A stretch of 64,000 nt of DNA, from contig NC_073354.2 of NCBI RefSeq assembly GCF_027580225.2, positions 25,750,001 to 25,814,000 on the forward strand, read 5' to 3'. Every line of letters starts with the position of its first letter. Position 1 is the first letter of the stretch. A program made the position numbers and the translations under genes. Shown in pieces: positions 53,204 through 64,000 of the stretch. This stretch comes from Misgurnus anguillicaudatus (lineage: Eukaryota > Chordata > Actinopteri > Cypriniformes > Cobitidae). The notes below the pieces were generated by a model. That model did not search any database. It was given only the letters and a program-made list of their open reading frames with translations, and was not told where the DNA came from.

Positions 53204-54135
53204 TTAAATATCTCGTTAGTAAAAAAATCCTCAGTAGGGAAACCACAGTTGTAACTTAAATGGCCTATGCTTACGATAATACAGTACATACTTTATCAGC
53301 ATTTCTTTGCTCTGTACCATAATGCACTGTGAACAGAGCACTTCTGTGTATCTATCTTTATTATCTCAGGATTCATATTTAAATGGTTTGCTTCATTTTG
53401 CCAGCTTTACTGTGGGTGGCTTTACCTAAGACCTGCAGTGAAGTTTGGGATCAGAGCATGAGCTGGTCTCAGAGCAAAACTGCTTATACAAGTGGTTTTG
53501 GCACAAATATAGACCATAGATGCAATTAGCTTCAGGTGACACGAGTCAGGACATGGGGCAAAAAGTTTGAATATCGCTACTTATTCGCCGGTCTCGTTTC
53601 TTTCTGATAACATCTAGTAATGTGGTTCAGTTTACTTTACAGGACAGGGATTAATTGTGACCATCAATGCCACAGCATGTAAAAATGAGAGGGTATGGGA
53701 AAGCACGCGCAATGAATGAAAAAGGAGAAAAAATAAATTAGGCTTTTCATGTAGCTCAAATGGTACAGCAGTGTGCTTGCGATGCAAAGGTGGACTTAAT
53801 TTCCAGAGAATGTGCATACTTATAGCTAGAATGCACTGGTAATGAACATAACATGAAAGCATTGTAGAATCCAAACGCAGAAGTTTATTAAAGCACACAA
53901 GGCAGACGTAATCCAATAAACAATCCAATGGAACAGGCACAATGATCATAACATGAAACATGGACAGTGAAACGCTTAGTAAGCAGATATACTGACAATA
54001 CTTTGGAAATGTGAACATGGATATACAGTAGCATGACTTAAATATAATACAAACAGGAAGTGAGTGTACAATGAGATCCAGTTTGTGAAAGGGTGCCACC
54101 TGGTGGCAGGATCAATGGGCACACACCCATTCCTT
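53204..54135. other. Intergenic with a tRNA-like SINE fragment
   Basis: The only feature recognised is the fragment at 53747-53830. The open frame on the minus strand across 53.6-54.1 kb has no family resemblance and ends inside repeat sequence. Confidence 0.4.
53747..53830 (+). repeat. tRNA-derived SINE fragment
   Basis: GTAGCTCAAATGGTACAGCA resembles a tRNA 5' half with an A box, followed by GCTTGCGATGCAAAGG in the anticodon-arm region. The 3' half is degraded, so it is not a functional tRNA. Confidence 0.5.
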
Positions 54136-54744
54136 ACTGTGCGTTCACCCCAGTGATGCGAGGGTTGATTCAAAATAAGCGGGTGCCTGTGGTCACCCGC
54201 TGTTACGAGTCATCCAAAAATATTTTTTATGATATTCGGGTCGCGGTCGCTCGGGTCGTTTGAAATAAAGATGCCAATTATTTATTTTAAACAATTACTA
54301 CTTTTAAAAAATGCGGGCCAGGAAGCGGGTCTGGTATTTTTTTTGCGGTCCGAGATGTGGGCGGGTTAGTAGAAAACATTGGTCGGGTGCGGGTTGTTGA
54401 AACATTGACCCGCGCATCATTGGTTCACACCACCACCGGCGAGAGCGTCAAAGTGGCCGGAAGTCATTAATTTTCAATGAGAGCCGGCGGCAGCTCCGGC
54501 GCAGTGTGAGCATTAAGGAAAGTTGAAATCAACTTTGTGGTAATGAGCTATGACGCGGTTCGGCGGCAACCAATCGGAAGGCGGAAACGTTCGGCGGCAA
54601 CCAATCGGAAAGCGTAAACCTCCTCTTGAGAGGATTCCAGAGAATGCATTCGAGCATCAGAGCATCCACTACACTTTTTCTGTAGCGTCGTTGGCAGGGC
54701 AGTTTTTTTTGACGCTCTCGCCGGTGGCGGTGTGAATGCACAGT
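54136..54744. mobile_element. MITE with ACTGTGCGTTCAC termini, split by a second MITE
   Basis: ACTGTGCGTTCACCCC at the left is inverted by GGTGTGAATGCACAGT at the right. The inner inverted pair GGCGAGAGCGTCAAA / TTTGACGCTCTCGCC supports one element. The MITE 54151-54421 is inserted in its left arm. Confidence 0.8.
54151..54421. mobile_element. MITE with GATGCG termini, copy 2, nested
   Basis: Starts AGTGATGCGAGGGTTGATTC and ends CATTGACCCGCGCATCATTG. It is flanked by GTTCACCC and GTTCACAC, an imperfect 8-bp duplication, suggesting a hAT-type insertion into the outer element. Confidence 0.75.
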
Positions 54745-54856
54745 TACAGCACTCTATGTCCATTTGCATAATCAAATGCATCATTGTAAAAAGTTCTAGG
54801 ACATTTACAACTTTTACTTGTTTCCATTCATTTAACTTGGCACAATTACATATTAA

Positions 54857-55497
54857 AGGGGACATATCACGAAAATCTGACTTTTTCTATAATCTGAAGT
54901 GCTATAATTGGGTCCACGGTGCTTGTATCAACCCAAAAAATGTGAAAAAGAACAACCCAGTAACTTAGTTTTGGTAAACCATTCTCTGCAAGCATGCGAA
55001 AAAATAGGTCATTGAAATTTGGCTCCCCTTGTGATGTCAGAAGGGGATAATACCGCCCCTTAATCTGCACTATCCAACCACGGCACTGCCATTTAGTGCA
55101 GAGATCAACTTATTTGTATTTTAAAGGACACACCCAAAGACGGCACGTTTTTGCTTTCACCTACAGGGTGGCAATTTTGACATACCAATATATGGTATTT
55201 TCGCGTATATACTGTGGGGACGCCAAGGATTTGTTTGACATCTTAAAAAAGTGAAATGTCTTCTTTTATTTTTTTTTTTTTTTTTCTTTTTTTTAATTTA
55301 TTTTTAGGGCCTTTTATGCCTTTATTTTTCGATAGTGTAGTAGAGAGTTGACAGGAAAGTGTTGGGTGGAGATAGGGGAGCAGGACCGGCAAAGGACCAC
55401 AGAGCCGGGAATCGAACTCGGGTCGCCGTGAGCGCACTGGCGCTATATGTCTGCGCACTAACCACAGGGCTATTAGCGCCGACGTGAAATGTCTTCT
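54857..55497. mobile_element. TTAA-flanked MITE interrupted by a SINE
   Basis: AGGGGACATATCACGAAAA after TTAA (54853-54856), closing with GTGAAATGTCTTCT before TTAA (55498-55501). Related to 52037-53203. Confidence 0.8.
55267..55483 (-). repeat. tRNA-derived SINE with target-site duplication
   Basis: On the minus strand it begins GGCGCTAATAGCCCTGTGG, has box B GTTCGATTCCC (55408-55418), then an unrelated body and an A-rich tail (T-rich on the plus strand at 55262-55290). GTGAAATGTCTTCTTT(T)A flanks both ends (55251-55267, 55484-55500), a target duplication of about 17 bp as made by LINE-driven retrotransposition. Confidence 0.9.
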
Positions 55498-55635
55498 TTA
55501 ATAATAATTGTATCAGCAATTTAATATTTGTCATCGTTAAACTCAAATTGGTAGACAACGTGAAAAATGATCACTGCAGGCACCGTCTTGATTTTACTTC
55601 AAAATTTAAGGCAACAATAAAACTTAAGGTTTTAA

Positions 55636-55894
55636 AGCAACACTATGTAGTTTCCATGTAAAAATGACTTACAGCTCCCCCATGTGGTTGAAAGTGTCTG
55701 CCTGGTATCAGACACTCTTCTGCAGGCAGGAGGCGGGGCTGTGTTTCCTACCCTCCACCGCCACTTTCAGAGTGTGCTTGTAGCAGCTAGGAGGCTGCTC
55801 AGGTTGCAGCAACAGTACAATTTGTCCAGGTAAAAGTTCACTGAAATAATTTTAGAGACATTATTTAAAGGTAAAAATATTACATAGTGTTGCT
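55636..55894. mobile_element. Short MITE with TTAA target
   Basis: AGCAACACTATGTAGTTT at the left is inverted by TATTACATAGTGTTGCT at the right; TTAA on both sides; 259 bp. Confidence 0.87.
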
Positions 55895-55898
55895 TTAA

Positions 55899-58757
55899 AT
55901 GCTCTAGGTTGAATTCAACACATTCTTATAGCAATTTGTAACTATTCATATACTTTTATTCATAACTATTTGATCTCATTTTAGTAAGATTTTTTTTTAT
56001 AATAATATGCATGTTTATGTACAATTCACATCATACAAATTCATTCTAAAATCGTTAGATTTTCTGCGAGATGGTTGGTTGAATTTTGTTTACCCGCACT
56101 CCTGGCATCAGAGATGGATTAAATGAGAAAGAGAATGAGCTTTATGATAAACATACAGTGAAAGGGACAGCAGATGATCACAGGATAATTTCTGTCTTTT
56201 CTAATCAGTGCGTGACATCACACAGATCCGTCTCTGGTACCCAAACTCTTTGCAGATGGCCTGGAATCCGAAACTCTGTCTCTCAGCGTAAACAGAAAGA
56301 AAGGCTCTGTAAGGGACAGAAACGTGGGGGAGTCGAAACATGTGGGATTTTGAAACCATTACATGTGCCTGAAGTTCAACCTTTGCACGAGGGAGAGCGC
56401 TTTGACCCCCAATCATCCCCGTATTGACCTCAACCCTACATCTTCCTTAAGGTCAGCCATGAATTGGCTGTTTGTCTTTTTGACCCGTTCCCTGGTTGAT
56501 TAAGGGAAGTGTATTTTTATTGATGGTTAAAAGTCACAGAGGGGGCACGGCGCGCACTTGCTGTCCCTAAACTGATTCCTACTCAATTACGTATGAGAGC
56601 CTTCAACAGCAGTAATGCAATCTCTGCTGTCTATCAAGAAACCTGTCAGAGGCACCCTTGAAATACAACAAAACTTCCTGTTTGCCTTTACGTGGTTTAG
56701 AATGTCAAGCTTGATCTAATGTGGGAATTTGTCTGGCTTACAAAATAAATATTGTTTTATATTGGACTGTGCAGTGGTAGTTTTGTTAATGGCAAAAAGA
56801 CAGCTCCTATTATACAACACATAATGCATCATTTGTTTTTCCAAATTCTTCCATATGATTCATATACATTTATATTGTGTTTAAAAATAACACTATCTCT
56901 TCGTCTAATTGTACACGGCTAAGGTTGTTATCAAGGTGTTGGGTGATTTACTTTTCTTCTTACTCATTTCTTTCTATCAATTTCTCCATTTAGGACAATT
57001 TATGATCATTATAAGTCAAACACAGCTTATTGAGTGTCACTGCGGCCCCTGTCTGCAATAAATGTGTTTTTATTAATAGAGCAAACTAGATGGTATCCAA
57101 TAAAACAGTATTTATTTTGAATTCATTACTCTGTCCCTGCAGACTATCCAGTCAGTAAGTATTTAGATGTAGGCGGGCTCTCCCCCCATAGCTTCGCATA
57201 AACACATCTAAACATTACCTCAAAACAAAAGTGCAAGACTTATTATGCCTATAGGTGTATACGGGATGCACTTTATCACTGCCATTCGCTCTAACAAATT
57301 TAAATATATGAACTGCAAATACAGACTTGCTCTGGAAGTTTCCCACTGGACCGCCTGTAGCGTTCACACAGGCCTTCCTTGTAATTGGGCATTTGGTCGG
57401 CCCTGGGACTTACAGTCCTCCATCTTAATTTAGCACAAGTTCAGAGTGATAGACCGTTCAGTCGTCCTGCCATATGGAGCCCATGCATCAGTCTCTTTCC
57501 CCACCAGTCTACATTTGTCCTCTCCTGAGGTGTTGATTCTGCTTCAAAGTGCACAAATAATTCCAGATGGATAAAAGATGTGTGTGCTTTTAAAACGCTG
57601 CTATGAAGCGGTAGTGATTGTACGACCACCCTAAATGTCTTATGCGGGGCAATTAACAGTGCACGTTTTTGTTAACAAACGTTTATTAAATAAAGCTGAG
57701 GGATGGCTGTAGGACCAGAGGCATTTTTGGCATTGCCTGACATGTGAAGCAAGATCCATTATAGTTACTTGAGCTTTGTACCTTAATGAATTTAAGATGA
57801 ATACAGAAATACGTGTGTGTGTTTGTAACAAATAGAGAGAGAAAGAGACGGGTGGAAATTAGGGTAAATGTCAGCCGCAAAGTTTTGTCAGTTTTTATTT
57901 ATGGTTTCCTGTCTGGATGAGGTGTTGTGTCATGGCAAAACTCCACCTTGAGGGCAATGGGTCAACACATCAAATAGGGTCTGTTAAAGATAGCTGCCAA
58001 TTTATTTGAATTAATAGCTGATATTTGTGAAGTATCGCAGAATTTATGTGAAGTGATTATACTGTCAACAGTGTTTGAACTGGCACAAAACAAGAGCTTT
58101 AAAAAGGAAGCTTCAGTATTCCACATCAAATTAGACAGGGATGTACGACATCAGGAAATTTGTTTAATTTCAATGTCAAAACATATATATTTAAATAGTA
58201 ATTTAACGTTTTGAAATCGGACTTTTGACTAAAATCAGTTTTGAACCTTCAGCCGCATTTGAATTATGTTCGATCTTGACAGTGTTTGACCACTAAGTAT
58301 ATCTTGGTATTTCTGCTTAGGCTCACTTATAGGCTACCAAACCACTCGCCACAGACAAGGTCATACGAAAAGTTTCATTGATGATTAAAATAATGGGAAA
58401 TCAGGCATCGGTGGTTTGTGGACTCATATACATTCGAGCCTAATTTGGCAAAACATCACACTGATAAGCAGGTCCAAAGAAATTACAGGCCCGTCAGGCT
58501 CTTTCGGTGCTTGCTTTCTGTCACAATCACGGTTGCTTTTGGCAATAAAGCAAAAGTGTAACTTGAAACAACTGTTTGACATTTCCTACTCTCTGCGGAT
58601 TTCATGCTTTTTATCACCAAGCATGCTCTTTCATTAACCTCTGACCTCTCTGGTCAGTAGGAGTGCAGGATGGCTCAGTGGATGTGAAGAGGGTAATTGG
58701 AGCAAGAAGAGGAGGATAAACAAAATTAACCATCGACTCCACTAGTCTGACAGCTTT
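55899..58757. other. TE-poor intergenic block upstream of gorab
   Basis: No TIR or SINE recognised over 2.9 kb and no convincing exon. It holds the source copy of the local duplication at 56856-57054. Confidence 0.4.
56856..57054 (+). repeat. Local direct duplication, copy 1
   Basis: Shares TGATTCATATACATTTATAT, AACACTATCTCT, AGGTTGTTATCAAGGTG, TGGGTGATTTACTTTTCTTC and CCATTTAGGACAATTTATGA with 58768-58957, in the same order and orientation. Confidence 0.85.
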
Positions 58758-58767
58758 CCTGGACGAC

Positions 58768-58957
58768 TGATTCATATACATTTATATTACGTATAAAAGA
58801 AACACTATCTCTGTGTCTAATTTTACATGGCCGAGGTTGTTATCAAGGTGCTGGGTGATTTACTTTTCTTCTTATTCATTTCTTTGTATAAGTTACGTTT
58901 CTCCATTTAGGACAATTTATGATCACAGCTTGAGTAGGCTATCACTACCCCTGCCTG
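58768..58957 (+). repeat. Local direct duplication, copy 2, flanked by 12-bp direct repeats
   Basis: A copy of 56856-57054 set between two CCTGGACGACTG sequences (58758-58769 and 58954-58965), which look like a target duplication. It has no terminal inverted repeat and no A-tail. Confidence 0.8.
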
Positions 58958-58965
58958 GACGACTG

Positions 58966-59337
58966 CTGAAATACAAATACTTATAGCCTAACTAAACAAT
59001 TTAGCTTAACTGATTAAAGCACTTGGATATATGTATTATATCTATATATTTAAAATATATTTAAATCTGTTTTATTGTTTACCATTAGCCCAAGTTTAGT
59101 GTATGACTAACTTGATGTACACTCTCATTCGTGCAAAAAACTCCGTAAGTCTGACAAGAAAATAAATACTTTTTAATCATATTTATTTATATTATTAGTT
59201 TCTCACATCTTTAAACACTTTTCCACAATACTTTCACACTGAGATATTCCCAAAAGACTTAGGTACAAACAGGCAAAATGCGAGGACACACGCGGAAGAG
59301 GGGGTCCTTTTTGGGTCTTGAACGTGGCAGTACACAC
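58966..59337. other. gorab upstream sequence
   Basis: AT-rich to about 59.2 kb, then more balanced sequence leading to the ATGGCGGC motifs. Probably proximal promoter; no TATA box assigned. Confidence 0.35.
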
Positions 59338-59349
59338 AAACATGGCGGC
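59338..59349 (+). promoter_or_regulatory. Second ATGGCGGC (YY1-like) motif upstream of gorab
   Basis: AAACATGGCGGC occurs about 135 bp before the gorab start codon. The frame opened here ends after four codons (MAAR, stop), so it is more likely a YY1-type promoter site than coding. Confidence 0.35.
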
Positions 59350-59473
59350 AAGATGAAACCCAGAAGTTAATTTCCGCAACTTTATGTTGAAGAAATACCC
59401 TTTTAGTTTCATATATTTTTACATTTGACAAGTCCGATTTGTAACTTAGTTGTATAGGCTGTCATAGATTATG

Positions 59474-59485
59474 GAAAATGGCGGC
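59474..59485 (+). promoter_or_regulatory. Near-consensus TISU / YY1 element over the gorab start codon
   Basis: GAAAATGGCGGC matches 11 of 12 positions of the TISU consensus SAASATGGCGGC (one mismatch at the base before the ATG). TISU elements direct both YY1-dependent transcription starts and scanning-free initiation on very short leaders. Seven bases upstream is an out-of-frame ATG (59471) that a long-leader transcript would have to bypass, which fits a short leader. Confidence 0.5.
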
Positions 59486-62400
59486 ATGGGCTGGATTTTC
59501 AGAAGACGAGCTGCGAAGAATGCAGCAGAACTGCGATCACCGTAAGTATAAACGTTGACACTTCACATAAACTGCTTTTAAATTGTGTGATCTGCAACAA
59601 AATAAATATGTAACTATAATGATTGCCATTTCGTGCATTTATATTTGATAAAATACTCCCAGGTGAATAATAATTCTACTAAAAATATACTTAAAAAAGT
59701 GTACTAAGTATATTTTTTACATTTTGTACTATTTTCGTCAAATCCAAGTATAGTTAAGTGTATTCAATTATGTATTAACTTCAACTTAACATCTATTTGA
59801 ATACACTTCAAGTGTAAATAGTATACTACTAAAATGAAAAAACTTTTTTTAAACTTCAAGTGCACTAAAATACACTTCTGAAAATCAAGATTCATGAGCA
59901 ATTATTAAGAACACTTAAGTTACAGTACAACACCATTGTATCGCCATTTTACTGGAAATACACTTAAAAAGGCATTGCAGCACAAAGTATAGTTGTGTTT
60001 AAGTACATTTTGTGCATACACTAACAGTATACGTTTAAAAAGTACATATTAAATACTCTTTAAATAAAGCACAACAAGTAGAAGCATACTTGTTTTATAC
60101 TTCATGTACTTCAATCATATTTCTAATACACTAAAGTATACTACTTTTTCACCTGGGTTCTCAAAACCTAGATCTCACTTGTGGATCTAATTTAGTGCCA
60201 AAAATGCTACGTTAGGATCTCATTTTACTGGACAATGCAGTCCTGACATATCTGTGCTTTATTCAGCAAACCAGACTGTGTCTGCCACGTTAGGTCGTGG
60301 GCGTAGACCCGCCCCGACTAACCGGAGCAGACAACAGCTGCAGCGGGAGAAGGCTCTGCAGGTGGCCGCCAAACAAAAGGATGACGTCGGGTCTCTACCA
60401 CCTGAACAACAGCTTGCCAAGCCCCCGGATTCACCTTCTGTCAGTCACCCTGCTCCTCTTAAATCTCAGGGGCAATCCAAAGTGATGGAGTCAGAACTGG
60501 TTAACCAGGAACTAGTTAAGCATGAACCAGTTAAGAATGAGCCAGAAGAACCAGAAGCAGTTGCGCAGGCACAACCAACAGTCGCTATCAAGGAACTTGA
60601 CAAACAGGAAGTGGAATTGTTAGTAAGTTTATTTCTTCTGCAGACATGGGCCAGATATAATGTGCTGATAACGAATAATAAAAACAATGGTTGGTTAACT
60701 GGGTTAATCGTGTTTAAGAATATTTATATTAATCATTATAATAATGTTTAAATGTTAAACTCCTTTCCCAGGCTCAAGGACGCTTCACATTAACAGTTGC
60801 AAAATATCAAGCAATTATGTACATTTTAAAGGGACATTCCACTTTTTTTGAAGGTATGCTCATTTTCCGGGTCCCCTAGAGTTAAACATTTGATTCTTGC
60901 CGTTTTGGAGTCCAGTCGGCTGATCTCCGGATCTGGCGCTGGCGCTTTCGGTAGAGCTTAGCAGGATCCATTGAATCTGATTAGACCATTGGCATTGTGT
61001 AAAAATAACCAAAGAGTTTTGATGTTTTTCCCATTTGGAGGTTGACGCTTCTGTAGTTACGTTGTGTACTAAAGCCGATGGAAGGTTGGAAGTTGCGATT
61101 TTCTGGGCCGATATGGCTGGGAACTGTGCTCTCGGACTGGCGTGGTGGTCAAGGACTTTGCTGGTGTGGCATGGCTGCAGCAGGCGTGGTGATGTTACGC
61201 ACTGCCCGAAAATACTTCCCTGCTATTGAAAGTAACCAAGGGTACTGTTTTCGGGCAGTGCGTGGCGTCGCTGCGCCTGCTGCGACCATGTTGCAACAGC
61301 GGGGTCCTTGATTATTGCGCCAGTAATAGTTCCTAGCCATATCTGTCTAGAGAATTGCAGCTTTTAGTTTTCTGTAGGTCTTGGTGCACGACGTAACTAC
61401 GGAAGAGTAAATTTTAAATGGGAAAAATATTAAAACTCTTGTTATTTTTTTGCGCGATGCTGGTGGTCTGGTCGGATTCAGTGGATTGTGCTGGGCTGTG
61501 CTGGGGGTGCTAGCGCCAGACCCGGAGATCGGCGGAATGGATTCCAAAACGGTAAAAAAATCGGGTGTTTGACACTAGGGGAGCCGGAAAATGAGCATAC
61601 TTTCAAAAAAGTGGAATGTCCCTTTAATGTAATACTTTACCAAACTATTCTTATAACAGGCGGGAGAAGAGTCGTCTGGAGCAGTTTCAGTGGGAACAAC
61701 GAATAATGGAAGAGAAGAATAAAAAGAGAAAAGCTTTCCTTACAAAGACCATTGCTGAAAAGTATGATAATGTCATGGTTATGATCAAAAGTCACATATT
61801 TTGTATACATAAACAAAGTTGTTGTGAGCTTTATAGATAAAATAAACTCTTATTTTCCAGGTCCAAGCAGACACAGGCTGAAGCTGTGAAACTGAAAAAG
61901 ATCCAGAGGGAACTTCAGGCACTGGATGATTCGGTGTCTAGTGATATCGGGATTCTCAGAAAACTGATAGAGGAATCCAGCATGGACTATTCCTCGGCAT
62001 GGTATTCATTTCTTTGTCACTTTTTTAGTCTTTGAGTCAGGTAATCGCCAGTTCCACTTGCACTGTCTTGTAGGAAGCACCTGTGTAGTACCTGTGTACA
62101 ACCCAGAAACCGTAACTGTACAAATAAAATGTATGCTCTTTCTTCCAACGTCTTATCGTTGACAGGAAGCGCTTTGAGAAGGCAGAAGCTGAGTATGTTG
62201 CTGCTAAGTTGGACTTGCACAAGAAGACTGAGGTAAAGGAGCAGCTCACCGAGCATCTCTGTGCAATCATCCAGCAGAATGAGCTACGCAAGGCCCGCAA
62301 ACTGGAAGAGCTGATGCTTCAACTAGAGCTCAATGCTGAGGAAGTCCCCAACCCAGAAGAAACAGAAAAAGAGAACAAGGAGAGCACAGACAACTTGCAG

Positions 62401-62556
62401 TCTATTTCTGAAAATAGTCTCACAGAAGGCATGAAGAGCTGCACAGAGGTGGATGGTTCAAGTTTGAGTAAAGACGGTTCCATTACAGAGCCAAAGATCA
62501 GTCAAGACAATCAGGAGATCAGAGCAACAGATGTTTCTACAGATGGGCCAAGCTAG
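59478..62556 (+). CDS. gorab: RAB6-interacting golgin (GORAB/SCYL1BP1), 5 exons
   Basis: GORAB is a trans-Golgi coiled-coil protein that binds RAB6 and SCYL1 and supports COPI recycling; human loss causes gerodermia osteodysplastica. Exons: 59478-59541, 60267-60618, 61660-61761, 61861-62001, 62166-62556, giving 349 residues (human 369-394 by isoform). The start [15 protein letters not shown] matches the family start [23 protein letters not shown] lies at residues 42-52. A variable acidic, Pro-rich linker follows. The conserved coiled coil runs from about residue 139 ([40 protein letters not shown]) to [20 protein letters not shown], then a divergent Ser/Glu-rich tail. Exon 2 probably ends at TT|GTTAGT, giving VELREKSR as in human VELQEKSR. 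A stronger-looking GTAAGT four bases later would need a different acceptor. Confidence 0.94.
59658..60156. mobile_element. MITE with CCCAGGTGAA termini in gorab intron 1
   Basis: CTCCCAGGTGAATAATAAT at the left is inverted by CTACTTTTTCACCTGGG at the right. The interior has many AGTATA/TACTT and AAGTGTA units. Confidence 0.75.
60830..61623. mobile_element. Long-TIR MITE, family D copy 2, TTAA target, in gorab intron 2
   Basis: AGGGACATTCCACTTTTTTTG at the left is inverted by CAAAAAAGTGGAATGTCCCT at the right, between TTAA duplications (60826-60829, 61624-61627). It makes up about 794 of the 1041 bp of this intron. Confidence 0.88.
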
Positions 62557-63969
62557 CCCCCAATCATCTTTATAATGGAAGCTTCATGATGGTTAACAAA
62601 ACACTTGTTATTGGCTTTAGAATTTTTCTCATTGTGAGAAAGTTGAACAAAGCAACACGGCTGCATCTGTGATTGAAATGTTGACATTTTGGGAGAAGAC
62701 ACCGTGTCAGTCTCAGTCTGGTGTCAGTATTAAATTCCCTGATGCCGTAAGGCAGATTCCTGATTACATTACCAAATGACACTAAAATGTTCTTGGCCTC
62801 ATAGTGGTGATGATCTGCTAAACTCAAAAGTAATGAGAAGGCTTTAGTGGATACTGTTTCCTGATTGTCAGTTGTTTTATTATTTGACCTCTGTCTTCCA
62901 TTAAGAAAATGGGTTAGGAATCTTTTTAATTAAAAAATGTCCTTTATGACACTATAAATACCATACGGTATACTGTACTGTTAACTTTTATTGACTATTC
63001 CATAACTGTAATGTTAATTTAAATGGGGTGTTGGTAAATGGTCTGGTGGAAATTTGCAGTTATGATGTATTTCACATAATATTGCACAAGTAAATAGTGA
63101 AATAATTATTCATCTGCAACTGTGGAATAACTATGCAAATGTTAGCAAATCAGCGGCTATACAATATTACATTTTATTCTAAAATAGATCTTGTGCATGT
63201 AATTTATAACTTTTGTTTACACTATTAAATGGGTTATGTTATGACAATCTTTCTTATACCTTTGTTTATGGCTTAATGTCGAACCTTATCTAGGTTTCCT
63301 TTATCCAATTGTTTAAGTAGCCTATGAGTGTGTGTATTATAGTGCATATAACGTATAATACAAATTTAAATTTGTTAAGTATTTTAATTTTGTTAATTTT
63401 TTTATTTGAAAATTTTGCTTGTCAAACTTTGTCTTGAATGACAGTGCATTCGTTAGGTTATTTGTAATATAATCAATTTATTTACTGGTGAAATTTAATT
63501 TATATGTTATGTTAATAATTTACAGGTAGACATTGCGGTTTATTAAAAAATTGAGAAAAGTCATAAACCTCCTTTTAAATGTCAATCGACTGCTTTTAAG
63601 TGCTCCTTATACCACTTCAAACTTGTAACAGTGATTTATTGAAATGAAAACATTTCAGAAAGAGCACCAAGAATCGTTGTAGAGTTTATTCGTTTTTTCC
63701 GACGAAACCTCTTATTGCTAAAACACTGTCACATTTATTAAAGTATTGAATATAATCGGATAAACCTTAATTTAATTAGTTTTCACATTACCTATATAAA
63801 AACCAAAATGATGTTTGATAGTTAAATGTAAAACAAAAAAATAAAAATCTAGTTTTAAAGGTAGGAGTGACGAAATAAATGAAAGAAATATAGGAAACGA
63901 AATATTCGTATTCCGGATTAAAAGAGCGCATTTCTTAGAGGTCTGTGCATCTTTCGAGACACGCAGAAA
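62557..63969 (+). other. gorab 3' UTR and downstream intergenic DNA
   Basis: This is AT-rich sequence without a protein-like frame. ATTAAA at 62729-62734 is a possible variant poly(A) signal; I see no perfect AATAAA close to the stop codon. No repeat was recognised. Confidence 0.4.
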
Positions 63970-64000
63970 ATGCCTCGTAACCCGAGAGAACAGCAGCTTT
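63970..64000 (+). CDS. Possible start of another gene, cut by the window end
   Basis: An ATG at 63970 in good context (GCAGAAAATGCC) opens MPRNPREQQL with no stop to the end of the window. The preceding 100 bp are less AT-rich than the flanks and include GAGCGCA and CTTTCGAGACACGC, as at some promoters. Ten codons are too few to name a family. Confidence 0.25.
   Translation, partial: MPRNPREQQL

Noticed and set aside
53632..54099. 155-residue Cys/Leu-rich open frame on the minus strand
   Set aside because: No recognisable family, no splice context, and it overlaps a SINE fragment; probably chance.
60619..60627. GTAAGT four bases after the chosen gorab exon 2 end as the true donor
   Set aside because: It would shift the frame with the ACAG acceptor at 61659, whereas TT|GTTAGT gives the conserved VEL-x-EKSR; kept only as an alternative.

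Overview
This is a vertebrate nuclear window, most likely a cypriniform (carp- or minnow-like) teleost. It is AT-rich, its genes are split by GT-AG introns, and it is crowded with the small TIR-bearing DNA transposons, tRNA-derived SINEs, Tc1 relics and (CA)n or (TA)n tracts typical of such genomes. I see no bacterial-type feature (operon, CRISPR, riboswitch).

Three protein genes are well supported. Their order, kifap3 - ntmt2 (mettl11b) - gorab, matches the human 1q24 block KIFAP3-METTL11B-GORAB. (1) kifap3, minus strand, start codon near 23.94 kb, 19 supported coding exons down to 2,034. It encodes the armadillo-repeat accessory subunit of heterotrimeric kinesin-2. Two of its introns look U12-dependent: one AT-AC and one GT-AG with a GTATCCTTT donor. 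A third intron has no in-frame GT-AG solution. (2) ntmt2, plus strand, four coding exons from 25,783 to 30,051, encodes a protein alpha-N-methyltransferase of about 286 residues. It is head-to-head with kifap3 across about 1.8 kb. (3) gorab, plus strand, five coding exons from 59,478 to 62,556, encodes a Golgi coiled-coil RAB6 interactor of about 349 residues. Its start codon sits in a near-consensus TISU/YY1 element. An ATG in good context at 63,970 may open another gene cut by the window end.

The 29 kb between ntmt2 and gorab holds no recognisable gene. It contains many nested MITE-like elements, several TE-poor stretches that could be regulatory, and one local duplication of about 190 bp flanked by 12-bp direct repeats.

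The three genes act separately (kinesin-2/ciliary transport, N-terminal methylation, Golgi/COPI traffic); their linkage is conserved synteny, not a pathway. I did not find a clearly new biological system. The observations most worth checking are the unusual kifap3 splice sites, the gorab start-codon element, the templated-looking duplication at 58.8 kb, and the many TTAA-flanked MITEs.
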